Shown one piece after another: positions 49,066-60,769 of a stretch of DNA of 64,000 nucleotides. Made by a program: the position numbers and the translations under genes. The notes under the pieces are model-generated. The model did no database searches. It was given only the letters and a program-made list of their open reading frames with translations, and was not told the origin of the DNA. The stretch is from Nectonema munidae (Eukaryota; Nematomorpha; Nectonematoida; Nectonematidae): assembly GCA_030549495.1 (NCBI GenBank), contig JAUIRK010000921.1:912501-976500 (forward strand), in the 5' to 3' direction. The first letter of the stretch is position 1. The number at the start of each line of letters is the position of its first letter.

Positions 49066-50163
49066 GTAATGATGGGAAGTAATCCTTACGTGGGCTGCGT
49101 TGAAAAAATATTCCTTAAAAAAAGAAACCTTTTTGCTTTCTGTCTTATATTTTGAATATATGAATGTGAATCAATTTTGCTGCAAGCTTTTCTCAACATT
49201 GCTTTTTCACTATTCTCACCAACAAGTAAACACTTCAAAAAGCTTTTTTCAAGCTAACATTGTGGTTGTATTGTGGTTCACATTCCTAATGATGATTTAT
49301 TACGTTAGATTATTATCTATATCATATAGCACTTATGTAAGAGATTGCTAGAAATCTTGTTACTTATACAAGTCTCAAATATTTTTTAAATTTAACGCTT
49401 ATACTCAATTTCGTTTTGTTACCTAGCTGTGAAAAAAAAACTTAAATATGTGTTAAAAGAAAACACACAATAGTTGACCGCTTAACCTTCGCTTACCACA
49501 CTGTTTTGATGCAACACCATTACCACCATAATGGAGTAAAAAGCCCATATTCAAAATAAATTGTTTTTAAGCATGGTCTAGAATTTTAGTGCCACAATTT
49601 TACTTTATATCAGCCTATAATTGTCCTTATAGACTACACTTGATGAATTATCACATTTAAGAAAAAAAGGTAAAATTCGAAAAAACACATTTTTTTGTGT
49701 TTAAAAAACCCTAAAAAAATTGAGCGCCATCTATTTTAAATTTTTATTTCTAATGCTACAAAGTTTAAAATCCAACTATTTTATGAACAAAAGAATAAAA
49801 TTGATTAAATATATTATAAAAAATTTATTTATGGAAAAACACGAAATGTAAGTCACTATGAACTCAGCAATGACATGTTATATGCTCTATGAACAGAAGA
49901 GAACAGCTGTGCAAAGTGCATAATTTATATCTTTCTCCCAGCACCAAACACCTCGAATAACGACCACTAAAGATATCGATCAACTCGTTGTGCCGCAAAT
50001 CTTGCATCATCGTAATAATCAAGATGTGTGAAATCCTTGGAAAGAATAAACAATCAGATAAATCTATCTACAGTTTCTCATTGCACGGTTATTGATTTTC
50101 ATACGCAAACAGTTATTGTTCTGTTTCACTACATCATCTTTGCTAACTTCAACTATACAAAAT

Positions 50164-51937
50164 ATGAGTTCTTCATCTTCCTCTACTGAATCCAACGAAG
50201 AGGAGCTTTCTGAATGCTCTGAAGATATAGCTTCTGATATTTTTTAAAGTTCAGAAGAGTTTGAAGTTGAAAGTTTTGATAACTCTGATGATGATTTAGA
50301 AAATCGGGATGAAATCATAGATGATGATAGCCTTTTGGCTCCAGATGGAACTGAATTTACGTGGACCCCTCTAAACCCTGTTATTGGCCCTAATTTGAGC
50401 CGTAACAGACGTAATCTTTCATCTAGGCCATTTGGACCTTCAAATGAAGCAGTGGGAATGAGAAATGAATTTGACATCTTCAAGCTTTTTTTTTATGTTA
50501 ATCTTATGAGTTATATAGTTGATATGACTAGAAAAAAAGCTGCAGAAAACTACAGGTAATTCCTTTTGAAAAATTTTCACGTAAAATTTTTACTTATTTT
50601 TATTAGTAATGCCAATTGCAAGTGGGAAGAACTAAAGAGCTGCTACGAAAGATTTGAAATTTCCGATCTTTTTGCTTACTTTGGTTGTATCCTTCATATA
50701 GGCCAAAATAAAGACCAAAAAATTATCACGCGTCAGTTATTTTCAAAAACTGGCGATCCCTTCCTTAGAGCAGCAATTGGCAGGCGTATGTTTATGTTTA
50801 TTCACATTTTCATTAGGTTTGACGACAGAACTCTAAGGGATAGAAACGACAAAATATCACCAATAAGATACCTACATGATAGTTTTTTTCATAAGTGCCA
50901 TAGATTTTGGACACCACTTGACTCCGTCACAATTGACGAGCAATTAATCAAATTTAGAGGTGGTTCGCCTGTAAAGGTTTATGATAGAATAAAACCAGGC
51001 CACTATGGAATGAAAATGTTCCATTTGAACGATTCTAAAACTTTCTATGTAATGAAGCCTGAGCTTTACGTTACTGGTCTAACGGATAAAAACTATTTCT
51101 TCAGTCTTACAGTTTCTAAGCGATTGATTTCACAGTGTCAGTTGCCTGAAGGCTGTGGAATATATTTAGATCGCTTCTTCACATCACACGAATTAGCAGA
51201 GTGGTCTCTTGGACTACACTTGACTATTTGCGGTACTGTCAATCCAAATCGTAGATTTGTACCGGCTTTACTCAAACCTAAGTATTTGAAAACTCTCAAC
51301 TTACAAGAGACTGAGAGCAAGATAGTGTATAGTAGGTTTGCATCGCTTTCAATATACATACCATTGAAACATGCTAAAAAAAATTTCAAGCCTGTATACA
51401 TTTTGTCTTCACAACACACAAGAAGTGTAATCATAACGAATAACAAAAGCAAACCAGAAACAATATTATGTTATAATGAAAATAAATGTGGTGTTGACAG
51501 TTTCAACCGAATGGCAAGGGAATATACCTGTTACAAACCGAGTAGGCGCTGGACTATGGCGATATTTACCAATTATATAGACATTGCAGCTTACAATTCA
51601 TGGGTTATTTTCCAGCACAATTGCTCCGAAAAAGCTATCTACAAAAAAGGGAGGAAGAAAAGTTTTTTTGAAAAGCTTGTCCCTAAGCCTAGGCAGACAA
51701 TCAATGCTAAATCGTTCACTTATTGCTCAAATTTCTTTGCCGATAAAGAGCGCTTTGTCTTACTTCGGATTTCATGCACCTCCTGCAATCTCAGAAGCTC
51801 TTTCTCCAAGCAGAGGATATTGTTTTGTACCCGATTGCAGGCCAAGAACGAGAGGTACGCGCAAGTGTGCTCGTTGCAAAAGATTTATTTGCAAAAAGCA
51901 TTCTTTTTTAACTTGTCCTCTCTGCAACACTTCTTGA
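50164..51937 (+). pseudogene. piggyBac transposase
   Basis: Exon 1 is 50,164-50,555; a 51-bp intron (GTAATT...TTAG) leads to exon 2 from 50,607. The N-terminus is Ser/Glu-rich and acidic as in piggyBac. The three catalytic Asp lie in TIDEQLIKFRG, GIYLDRFFTS and NKCGVDSFNRM. The C-terminal cysteine-rich zinc domain (RKCARCKRFICKKHSFLTCPLC) is present but in a different frame, so there is a frameshift at about 51,640-51,670. A TAA at 50,245-50,247 interrupts exon 1. With two lesions this copy should not make full-length protein; an internal start downstream of the stop could give a shortened product. The Asp usually found three residues after the third catalytic one is Asn here. Confidence 0.88.
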
Positions 51938-52199
51938 ATATAACGCATGATGTTTTTTATTTTAATAAATTTCATTTAGCTTTGATTTTTTAAAGATTTT
52001 TTAAGCGCTGGATTTTATATGGTGAAAAATAAATTCATTCTATTTTTATCATAATCATCATCCTCCTCCTTTTGATACAAAAGTAGTTGCTAAAATTATG
52101 ATGAAATTTTTTTTTATAAATTTTGTTTTTATCTGAAATAATGAACGAGAGGTAAGTGCAGGAATTTTTGTTGATTGTATATTTTTTTCATTTTGAGAA

Positions 52200-52512
52200 A
52201 TGGGACTTGAAAAACACATTGGAGTAAACAGCACAACAGTAGTAAGCGAAGCTTGCTCCGTCATTGTAGCATATTAAAGGTGATTTTGTCACATCACATA
52301 AAAAACCTGAAAGCTTGATTTTATGTAATAAATACAAAAGTGGAGTTGATTATTTCAATAGAGTGCCTAGAGACTTCACTAATTACAAATACAGTAGAAG
52401 ATGGACGGAAACCGTTGAATTTTTAAGATATAGTGATCATCAGTCACTTTTAAGCACAGCTGTCCTAGCAATGCATTTCTTATACAGAAATGAGGTAAAA
52501 AAGTTTTTTTAA
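52200..52512 (+). pseudogene. Divergent piggyBac transposase fragment
   Basis: The segment KPESLILCNKYKSGVDYFNR...NYKYSRRWTET parallels KPETILCYNENKCGVDSFNR...CYKPSRRWTMA of the main copy, covering the third catalytic Asp. It lies downstream of the main gene and inside the same TTAA borders. It is too divergent to be a recent duplication, so an older relative seems to have been captured. Confidence 0.65.
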
Positions 52513-52514
52513 AA

Positions 52515-53460
52515 ACTTCTTCACGGAAGCTTTGTTTTATTTAAATGAACGTTTGTGCTAATATTAATCAAATGTCAAGGCCAATCACAAGTTTCTTTTT
52601 TATTATAGGTTCCCTCTAGGATTCCCAACATTCAAAAGCAGTTCTTCAAGATGATACTGTTCAATTATTGAATTTCTTTTTAGAATGAGGGGTACTAGAA
52701 AATGTTTTTACTCTGAGTGAATCATTGTGCTCTAATTGTCATTCAAGTATTATATTTGCTTTTTTTACTGTTCAGCCAGATTTTATCAAAAACAAGAATA
52801 GTATCGTTATTCTTATTTTCAGTTTTTTTTTAACTTTTTGTTAGACTTATGTTCTTTTTTGTAATAAACTTTTTAAAATTAAATTTTTGTTTTGTGTTTT
52901 TTTTAGTGAAACTGATATTTTTGACATTTCAAAATCCATTTTCATTGAATTGAGTTTTATTTTAGGAAAATATACCAATATTGATTTGATTTTTTATCTT
53001 GCACTGTTCTTTTTTTTCGAAAATCTGATCACTTTTCACGCTCATTTTTTTCCTTTTAGAAATTCCCTGTTTTTATAAATTGTGTTCTCAGTTCCTAAAA
53101 ATTCATTTTTATATAGTTACTTGTAGATACAAATTATATGAAAAAGGTATGAAATATGGAATCAGACGAAAACTAAAAATTATCAAACCTAGATGGCGTT
53201 AAAATTTATCTTAAAACTGCGTTTTGTGATGGTTAGAATGTTCTTAGACAATTATGAAGTAGGCACTTTTACTTATTATGCATGGAATTTCACTCATGCT
53301 CTTTTAAAATCGAAATTTAAAAATTTCAAAAAAAAAGATTTTTTTGGTAGGCAGAAAAACCTCAAAAAAATGGAGTCTGTGAGATTAGGAATATTTTGAA
53401 ATTGACATCTACTTATGCCTCACAAAATGAGACAAAATTAAATAGTAATCATTTGGTACG
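52515..53460. other. piggyBac 3' non-coding region
   Basis: AT-rich, no gene recognised; short frames here lack motifs. Confidence 0.5.
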
Positions 53461-53688
53461 TTATATATATTTTATTACAAGAAAAAACACATTGAAAATG
53501 CTGAATGGAGTAAAAAGCTTATGTGTGGTAAGCGAAGGTTAATGGACTCCAGAATAATAAATAAAAATTAAACATGTACAAAGAATTCTTACACCCATAT
53601 CATCAATTCAAATGATTTATTATTGATAAAGATGAAAGGTAGATATAGTAATAAAATCACAAGGCAAAAAAATGAAAATTAAATATAC

Positions 53689-53823
53689 CTGGGCAGCGTT
53701 GTTTTGTACAGTAATAAAGAAGACTACTACAGGTCTCCAATTTCTTAAAATATTTGTAGCCGTCTTTTCCATACTTATATTACCAAAATGCTTATGCAAG
53801 GCAAACACGTTGGGGAATGGTTC
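53689..53823 (-). CDS. Candidate host exon, 45 codons
   Basis: A phase-0 to phase-0, 135-bp open segment bounded by AACAG and GTATAT on the minus strand. It encodes EPFPNVFALHKHFGNISMEK, followed by a Trp-containing hydrophobic stretch ending NNAAQ. Codon content and clean splice signals make it look like a real exon. I do not recognise the protein and found no flanking exons with confidence. If real, the piggyBac 150 bp away sits in the next intron. Confidence 0.4.
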
Positions 53824-53829
53824 CTGTTA

Positions 53830-54440
53830 AAAAGGAAAAACGTAGAGTAAAAATAGAGGATTGAGAATATTCTTATTGCAGCACTAAATGCAATAATTAA
53901 GGAGGGTGAGAATGATTGTGGAAAAATATACACATGTGAAAATAATAGTACTGACTTATGTGCTAATAATATCAATATGCCTGAGTTAGTATTATTAAAT
54001 AGTAATAATGGATTATATAACATAACTCGCTCCTGTTTTCTTGTCAATAAAAACAATACGCGAATGACTGTAATGCTAGTTACTAAAACTGTGTCAAACC
54101 ATCAATCGAGTAATTTTTAGATATTGAGATTTAAATAAAATATTGTTTATGAATTGTTTCCCAGCGTTGCGATATTGGCGTAAATGGCACACTCTGGTGA
54201 GTGAGAAAGTGGTAGAGAAAAATAACATAGAGGAAGATAGAGAGAGAATTCACAAAGTGTAAAAACTTACTCCAGAGAATCTCGACGGAATTTACTTAAG
54301 AGATTTTCCGACTTCCGAAACTTTTCTAGAACCAAAAGTTTGCTATAAAATCGATGCAAAACTTAATTTTTCTTTTAAAAAAGAAACATTAAATATCTTA
54401 TTTATTATAAGCAACAGAAATCTAGTTATTTGTTGTTCAG
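53830..54440. other. Intergenic or intronic DNA
   Basis: A good minus-strand donor (GTAAGT) follows an open stretch at about 54,335-54,275, which could be another exon of the same unknown gene. Nothing else recognised. Confidence 0.3.
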
Positions 54441-54449
54441 ACTTTAGCT

Positions 54450-54752
54450 CAGGGGTTTTCAAAACCCGTTTGGACAATTGAGGTAAAAAATGGAATTATT
54501 ATAATTCACAAAATTTTATTAAATTAAATTTAAATACTCGCAAATATTTAATTTCTGAAACACTGGCCTTGAAAATATTTCTAACTAGAAAAAGTTTATG
54601 GGTTCTATGCGATCCCATAGCTTTTTTAGTGTTAAGTAATAGCCAAATTCTCTGTGAATCTGTGTATATATAAAAGGTCTCTCCTAATTTCAAACTTAAT
54701 TTTATCCCCCCCCCCTCCAGAAATTTTTCATGACACAATTTGAGAAACACTA
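54450..54752. mobile_element. hAT-like MITE
   Basis: Left end CAGGGGTTTTCAAAACCCG; right end, inverted, TAGTGTTTCTCAAATTGTG. Ends of this kind belong to hAT MITEs. A C run of about 9 lies near the right end. No clear 8-bp duplication. Confidence 0.5.
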
Positions 54753-54759
54753 CGTTACA

Positions 54760-55910
54760 TCAATAGAAATAAACGGGAAATTATGGAGCTGCAAATAAAT
54801 GGAATTTTAAAAAATATTACTAATTTTCAGAAGATTTGTTTATATAAATACATTGCTTCAGTAAAATATAAACGCCTTTTTAAAAACACTTTGTGAATCA
54901 GAAAAGTCTTCTGTGATGAATATTTAAAACAAGTCAAAAGTAATTTTAAATTAAATAATTTTGATGTCCATGGAATTAAGAGAAAGAAAACACCTATTGT
55001 CTCACAAACAATAATTTTGATATTTTGGAACAAAATGATAATTTGGCAAAGATTTTAAAAAGGAATCTTGAACTAATGGAAGCATATTAGAAATTGGAAA
55101 AATATGAACAGATATGTACGCATGAATATATGACAACAAATCTTTCAAAGAAAGTTTAGGAAAATGACATTACAATTACTTTAGACCAAGAATACAAAGG
55201 AACAAACATTCATCCAATGAACTTCACCTATTCAAGGTGAAAAAAGTGACCTGAGTGCCGTAATAATACATGAAATGCGCATTTCTTTAAATAAAACATT
55301 GTTATGCAATTACACTTATGAAATATTAACTCAGATAAAAGTTTATTGTAATGACCAGGGGGAACAAAAGTAAAAAAAGTCTTTTTTTTTTAAAAAAGAA
55401 CAAAAAGTCACTGTTAACCAGTTTAAAACTAGTTTGAACTATATTTTTTCTTTCTTTTCTAAAATTTTATATCAATAAATTCAATAAAAAGTGAAAAATT
55501 TATTTTAGAAAACAAAAATTAAAATATTTTTAATGTTTATTTCCTGTTTTATTACTAATTACAGAGTGCAACACTCAAAAAAGTACACGAGATCTGCGGC
55601 ATTTTTATATGCAAAATTACATGGCAAATCCATTTTAAGCCTTCTTTTGAATTAGGTATGGTTTTTGCAGAATCGTCACTTTATACGCTTCTTGTCATTA
55701 TTATTAAATAAAATTTTCCACCCCATTGTAAATGGTTTTCCACCCCGAGCTAGAGACCAATTTTAGTAACAATTACGATGTAAGAAGATAAATAACACAG
55801 TACAGTTTAAAATAATATCTTCTGGTTTAGTATTTATATTTAACTGAGTTTACCACTATTTATTATACTTCCAACCTTGTGTTTAATGTAATTTATTTTT
55901 TTCTTTCAGA
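54760..55910. other. AT-rich intergenic DNA
   Basis: No gene recognised. Confidence 0.35.
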
Positions 55911-55917
55911 TTTATCA

Positions 55918-56310
55918 ATGAGTGTAAGACAGTGCAAAAATGATCCAAACAGATTCTGTTACATATGTGGGGAATTAACTTTTGCTAAAGGAAAGCCCTG
56001 TTTTACACGACATATGAAAAAAATCTAGAAGGCGTATTTTGATTGTTACTTAGGAGATCAGGACAAGACATGCGCTCCCTTTTTGTAAAGAAATTGAGAG
56101 CCTGGTATGCAAGAAAAATGTTCACATGAAATTTGGTTTGCCAATGATTTGGCGTGAGCAGAAAGATCACTCTAATGAATGTTATTTCTGTCAGCAAGAC
56201 TTTAGAGGCTGTACTAAAGCAAAGTAAAAGAAACATATTGTTTATTCAAATTTACAATCAGTAATGCACACTGTAGAGCACTCAAAAAATTTACCTGTGC
56301 CAAAATCAGC
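55918..56310 (+). pseudogene. N-terminal fragment of a multicopy transposase-like protein
   Basis: Starts after an AG acceptor with MSVRQCKNDPNRFCYICGEL. Further on, in frames broken at several points, it carries GDQDK, FGL/PMIW-like and CYFC-like pieces. From memory this Cys-rich order (FCYICGE..., Y..YFG...GDQDK.WAP, MVWRE..DH..DCYFC) opens the same uncharacterised protein whose C-terminal part occurs at 30,779-31,090. Broken and short. Confidence 0.55.
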
Positions 56311-56439
56311 AGATTAAGAAATCCAGAGTTCCAGCAGAGCAGATGAATTTAACAGTGGTCGCTTAATCATCCATAAAGCGGGAATAAACTTAACTAAAGG
56401 GCTATCTTCTAGGCCAAAAATCAAGAGAAGTAGAGGGCG

Positions 56440-56508
56440 TAAATTGCTCCTCGCCTCCCCCTTCTCCTTATTTCTTGAGCGGACAAAATTTTCCCATCAT
56501 TAATAGGC
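56440..56508 (-). mobile_element. End of the 1 kb TTAA element family
   Basis: On the minus strand TTAA (56,509-56,512) precedes GCCTATTAATGATGGG, then 'ttttgtccgctcaa', matching 11,475-11,520. 'tttacgccc' follows as in the whole copy. Confidence 0.55.
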
Positions 56509-56519
56509 TTAATGATATA

Positions 56520-57600
56520 CATTTCTTCATAGACCTTTGTCTGGATTACCTTTTTAGTGTAACATAATGAAAATATTTTTGTTTATTATCTTGCAAAGCA
56601 AGCTTTTTTAAAAAAAAGCATTATCATATATAACCATAATCATCTATACCTTTAAGCGATTTTACGTGCTAACTCATGTAATGCATACAGAATTCATGGT
56701 AATGCTCACTCACATCTTCAAAAAAACACTCTTATCGCAAACCTTTAAAAATGAAGTCTTTCATGTATCTTCTAAAATATAACTTTTTTATCTCTCGTCT
56801 ACTCAGAAGATGGCTTTCAGGCTCTTTAGTTAGCTTAAACCACTTATCAACAGGAATAAAACTTCAAGTTTCTTTATAAATGCATACTTATAATTTATAA
56901 TTTCATTTATCTTCTAAAGTCTCTTATTTTTTGGAAAGATCTATATTTTTGTCAAACACAATTCTTTCTCTCTTTTTTAGAAATTTTTAAATTGACTTAT
57001 GTTTTTCTATTTAATCCAAACTTGTTTTCAAAATTGTTTTTAAAAATTGTAAAATTATTTATATTTTTTTTTGAATAATTGAATATGAATTTTTTTATTC
57101 ATTTTTAAATTAAAAAAAAATCTGTTTTATTTTTTCATGCGAATTCATAATAAGTGCATTAGCAATTAGGATTATCAAGAGATTTACTAATTTATATTTA
57201 GAATCTAAATCATTTTTAGATTTAAATGTGGTGAAGATTGTTTTGTTACTAAGGTTAGATTTTCTATTCCAGATATAATTTAACATTAATTTAGGTATGT
57301 AATATGATTGCAATTTTTTTTGAGGTTTCGAAATTTTAAAAATCTAAGAATAATTGCATAATACATTTTGAAATGTTCGTAACCAATTTAAAGAAGTGAA
57401 CAATCTTTCATATGGAAAATAAGTAATTACTAGATATTTTATTATAATTTTATCATCTCGTTAAAGTTAGCACGGGAATTATATCTGTTATAGTTCATCT
57501 AAAAATCTTATAGGTCAGATATATTTTCTATCTCAATAGAAATTTTTTAAACATTTTCTGGGTCAGTGTGACAGCGGTGTACTAAAAAATGAACATCGTT
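56520..57600. other. AT-rich intergenic DNA
   Basis: No gene recognised. Confidence 0.35.
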
Positions 57601-57608
57601 TGTCTTAA

Positions 57609-57720
57609 TCCTTTCGGGCATTAGTTTTCCAAAATTTATCGTCTAGTATTTATATACTTAACCCTAACGATTTTTATTCTTTCGGACACTGGTCTCTCAT
57701 TCTCATTGTGCTTGAAAGGG
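57609..57720. mobile_element. TTAA-type MITE, 112 bp
   Basis: TTAA at 57,605-57,608 and TTAT on the right. Inverted ends TCCTTTCGGGCA and CCCTTTCAAGCA. The right half matches 29,105-29,146. Confidence 0.6.
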
Positions 57721-57724
57721 TTAT

Positions 57725-59230
57725 ATTAAATTACATGAAAAAAGATGGGACAAATATATTAATAATCTATGAGTAGATATTCGCTTTAATAGTCTCTAGA
57801 CAAGGTTTTACAGACGGAGGTAAAATTAACTATTGCCTCCCTCTAGTAAAATAAGTGGTCCAACTCTACCCTATTAAAGCATCTCTAATATTTGAAATTT
57901 GATTCATATAAGACGACTAACGTTTGTAGGCATGTATATTTATTTCAGTTACCCCATTTATTTATATTTTAAACATATCAATCCATTGCTAAACATTTTG
58001 CCATACTCTACCTATACTTAATCTTTATTGCTACATGTCCTTATCATGTATATCTTAATATTTTGTCACATATCAATGAATTGTAATCTTATCTCCTTTG
58101 TTTTCTTCTCCATTGATGTATAGTAGGTCTAGATTATATATAGTATTATATCTAGGCAATCATTCTTCAAAAATTCTTAACGGTATAAAGTTAGAGAGAA
58201 AGTATCGGAGAGTGGCCTATACGCTTTTAAAAACGCTACTCGTAAATACGCGTAAAAATAATTTCATGCTACTCGCGTGTTCCCGGTTTTCTTCGCATTC
58301 ATGTAACCACAGATAAAATTTTGCGAGCGTTGCGGATTTTATGATTTGCAGCAGTTTCGCTCTTCTAGCCTCCTTAGTTCTCTAAAATGTCATGTTACAT
58401 AATTTTTTTCGCCATAGAATGGATTTAACAACCATGATCGAAACAAAGTAACTTCACCATCATCTTAAGTATCTTAACAAATTAAAACAGGGATGTAGAA
58501 CTTTTCTTTCTGATTGGCCAATTTTAAATTTTAATTGCCATTATTCAGTTTCAAGAAGTGATATTAATTTTTGAAGTAACGAAAAATTTATAAGTAACTT
58601 AAGGTAGCAAAATTTTATTCAGATAAAATTAATAAGTGATTCTGGCTTTTATTTAAAAAAATTTTCAATATTTGTTTCTATGTTACTGTTTTCTTTTCTG
58701 AGAATGTTATCTTTGAGGATTTTGATGTTTTTCATAGAAGAAAATAATGCAGACCAACTGTTTCAAACACCACTGAACATGTTTTAAATGTATTATGGAG
58801 GAATGCGTTTTTTAATGATTTTAACTCAAAAATGTTGAATCAATGTATTCACTTTTTAAATAAGTTATATAAAAATTAGTTCGTGAAAGACCTTAAAGAT
58901 GAAAGTGTTCGTGCTAGGATAGTGAATGAGAAAACCAAAATAAGCGATTAAGTGCTAAAACGTTGTGCATGCCTTATTAAGTGAGGAGCTGGCAAAATAA
59001 CATTTTACCCCCCTTAGAATGAAATTAGGGCTGGTTGCGCCCATTGACTCCTAGTTTCAAATGCGTCAGTATTTTGTAAGCCAAATACATCTATCAAAAT
59101 CTTTAGTTCTTCGTGAAAACTAGACTCCAATTTTTATCGTTTATAGTGTTGTGCATTAATGTTATAAAATCATTATTTTGTAAATATTCCATTTAATTAT
59201 TTCGAAATATTCATTACGATAAATAATGAA
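57725..59230. other. AT-rich intergenic DNA
   Basis: No gene recognised. The segment 58,190-58,330 is richer in CpG than its surroundings. Confidence 0.35.
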
Positions 59231-59232
59231 GG

Positions 59233-59390
59233 GGCGTGAGTAAGGTTGCTAAGATACACAATTTCGATAACTCAAGGTCTTGGGTTCGAGCCCGCATCAA
59301 GGCTACTTTCCTCATAGTCGACACAAGCACTGCAATGTGCCCTCTCTATTGAAACACCCCACTGTATTCTTACCATCCCTTTGGCGCATA
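59233..59390 (+). repeat. tRNA-derived SINE, best head
   Basis: The head 'ggcgtgagtaaggttgctaa' and a near-perfect B box 'gggttcgagcc' are followed by the body 'catcaaggctactttcctca' and the tail 'gaaacaccccactgtattct'. Best-preserved promoter of the family in the window. Confidence 0.7.
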
Positions 59391-59489
59391 CATGTAAAAA
59401 TTAATATTTCAATAACCATATCAATAATATCACATTATTTGATCTTTAAAATATGAAGCTTGAGTGATAGGTGGGCCTTAGCACTTTAA

Positions 59490-59540
59490 CCAATTCGACC
59501 ACAGTCAACATAGCTCGACTTTACAAAAAAATCAAAGTAG
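59490..59540 (+). mobile_element. TTAA-type MITE, left end only
   Basis: TTAA then 'ccaattcgaccacagtcaac', matching the left ends at 60,026 and 10,694. Confidence 0.45.
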
Positions 59541-60025
59541 TGAAGGGTGAGGATGGAGGTTCTTAAATTACTCATTATCTACTTGCGCAATCTTGAAGTG
59601 TAGCTTATTCTAGGTATGCCCACTTATGTAACTTTATTTCAAAATACCTGATAGCGTCTGCTTTTTCTGCTATAAACTGGGGGTAAAAAAGGATCATTTA
59701 TATTTTAATAAATAGAGTGACGAAGCAAACTAAGATATCTCTTTTTTTTTATAAATTAACTAGTTGTGAATCATCTTTTTTTTTTAATTATTTTTAAAAT
59801 CTGCGCATATATTTCTAAATGTTCTGCTACAAAAATTGCTTTACAAGCAAGAGGAATCAACCCGTAATTGCCCTCTTGTCAAGACGGTAGTTTTGTTAAA
59901 ACGCTTTTTTTTCAAACAGAACACAAGAAGGACTTACTCATTTGTTGAGAAGGTATCTTGAAATTGCCTTTGTTATTGTTAACCTATACTATCATTAAAA
60001 TCACAATCTATCAGTAAGTGATTAA

Positions 60026-60152
60026 CCGTTTATCGACCACAATCGACATATGTAGACTTTACAAAAATGTGAATCGTCTGCGTTTATCAATGCTCTTTAA
60101 TACAAATCTGCTTTACATTAGATATCGTCTGATTATTCTGGTCGTCAACGGG
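60026..60152. mobile_element. TTAA-type MITE, 127 bp
   Basis: TTAA (60,022-60,025) then CCGTTTATCGACCA; the right end, inverted, is CCCGTTGACGACCA. Contains 'tcgtctgcgtttatcaatgc', shared with the 10,694 copy, and 'gatatcgtctg', the inverse of the motif in the 19,978 and 25,689 copies. Confidence 0.6.
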
Positions 60153-60360
60153 TGAGTTTGCTTGCCAAAATTTCGTAACGCTATCTCAGCATTAACGATC
60201 AATAAGTGTTTTACCTGCAGACAAGTAAATACTTGGCCTTCGGCTTCAAAAGAAATAACAAGTATTTTTCATTATTTAAAAAAATTATTTCTCAAACGCC
60301 AACGACTCCTTACTTTGGCTGCAGAACCCTGCGAGCAAACTGTATTTTAATTAAGTAGAT

Positions 60361-60757
60361 CAGTGGTTCCCAACCTGTGGTCTTCGGACCCATAGGGGTC
60401 CGTGAAGGTTTTATTAGGGGTTTTAATTATCAGTAGAGTCTGCTGTAATCAATATAGGCAGAAGCATCAATTTCTTTATTTTTAAGAATCACCTTTCTTT
60501 CTCTATCCTCTATATGAAAAGATGTAAGAAAGTGGTCGCTTTTGGTGATTATAGATAGCTTTGATCAAGAGGTTAGACAAATATGTTGAATTTTCTGCAC
60601 ATTATTTTATCTACTGCTTTAAAAGAAGCTTAACTGGCAATGATGAATGTAACTTTCTTCGTAACTTTGATAGAATGTAAGTTTTATCGTGAGGGGGCAG
60701 ACTGATAACTATTTTCGTGTAAGTGGTCCGTGTGATAAAAAAGGCTGGGAATCACTG
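60361..60757. mobile_element. hAT MITE, 397 bp
   Basis: Left end CAGTGGTTCCCAACCTGTGG; right end, inverted, CAGTGATTCCCAGCC. An 8-bp flanking duplication is partly conserved (aagtagat and atgtagac, 6 of 8). 'ggacccataggggtccgtga' near the left end is a classic hAT subterminal block. No transposase. Confidence 0.75.
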
Positions 60758-60769
60758 ATGTAGACTATG

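Larger units (their letters stand above)
49486..53538 (+). mobile_element. piggyBac transposon, 4.05 kb
   Basis: Flanked by TTAA at 49,482-49,485 and 53,539-53,542. Perfect 16-bp terminal inverted repeats CCTTCGCTTACCACAC. A 15-bp word, aatggagtaaaaagc, lies 30-50 bp inside each end in the same orientation (49,530-49,544; 53,504-53,518). It holds one spliced transposase gene and a second, divergent piggyBac fragment. Borders are exact, so insertion is recent relative to the MITEs. Confidence 0.92.
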
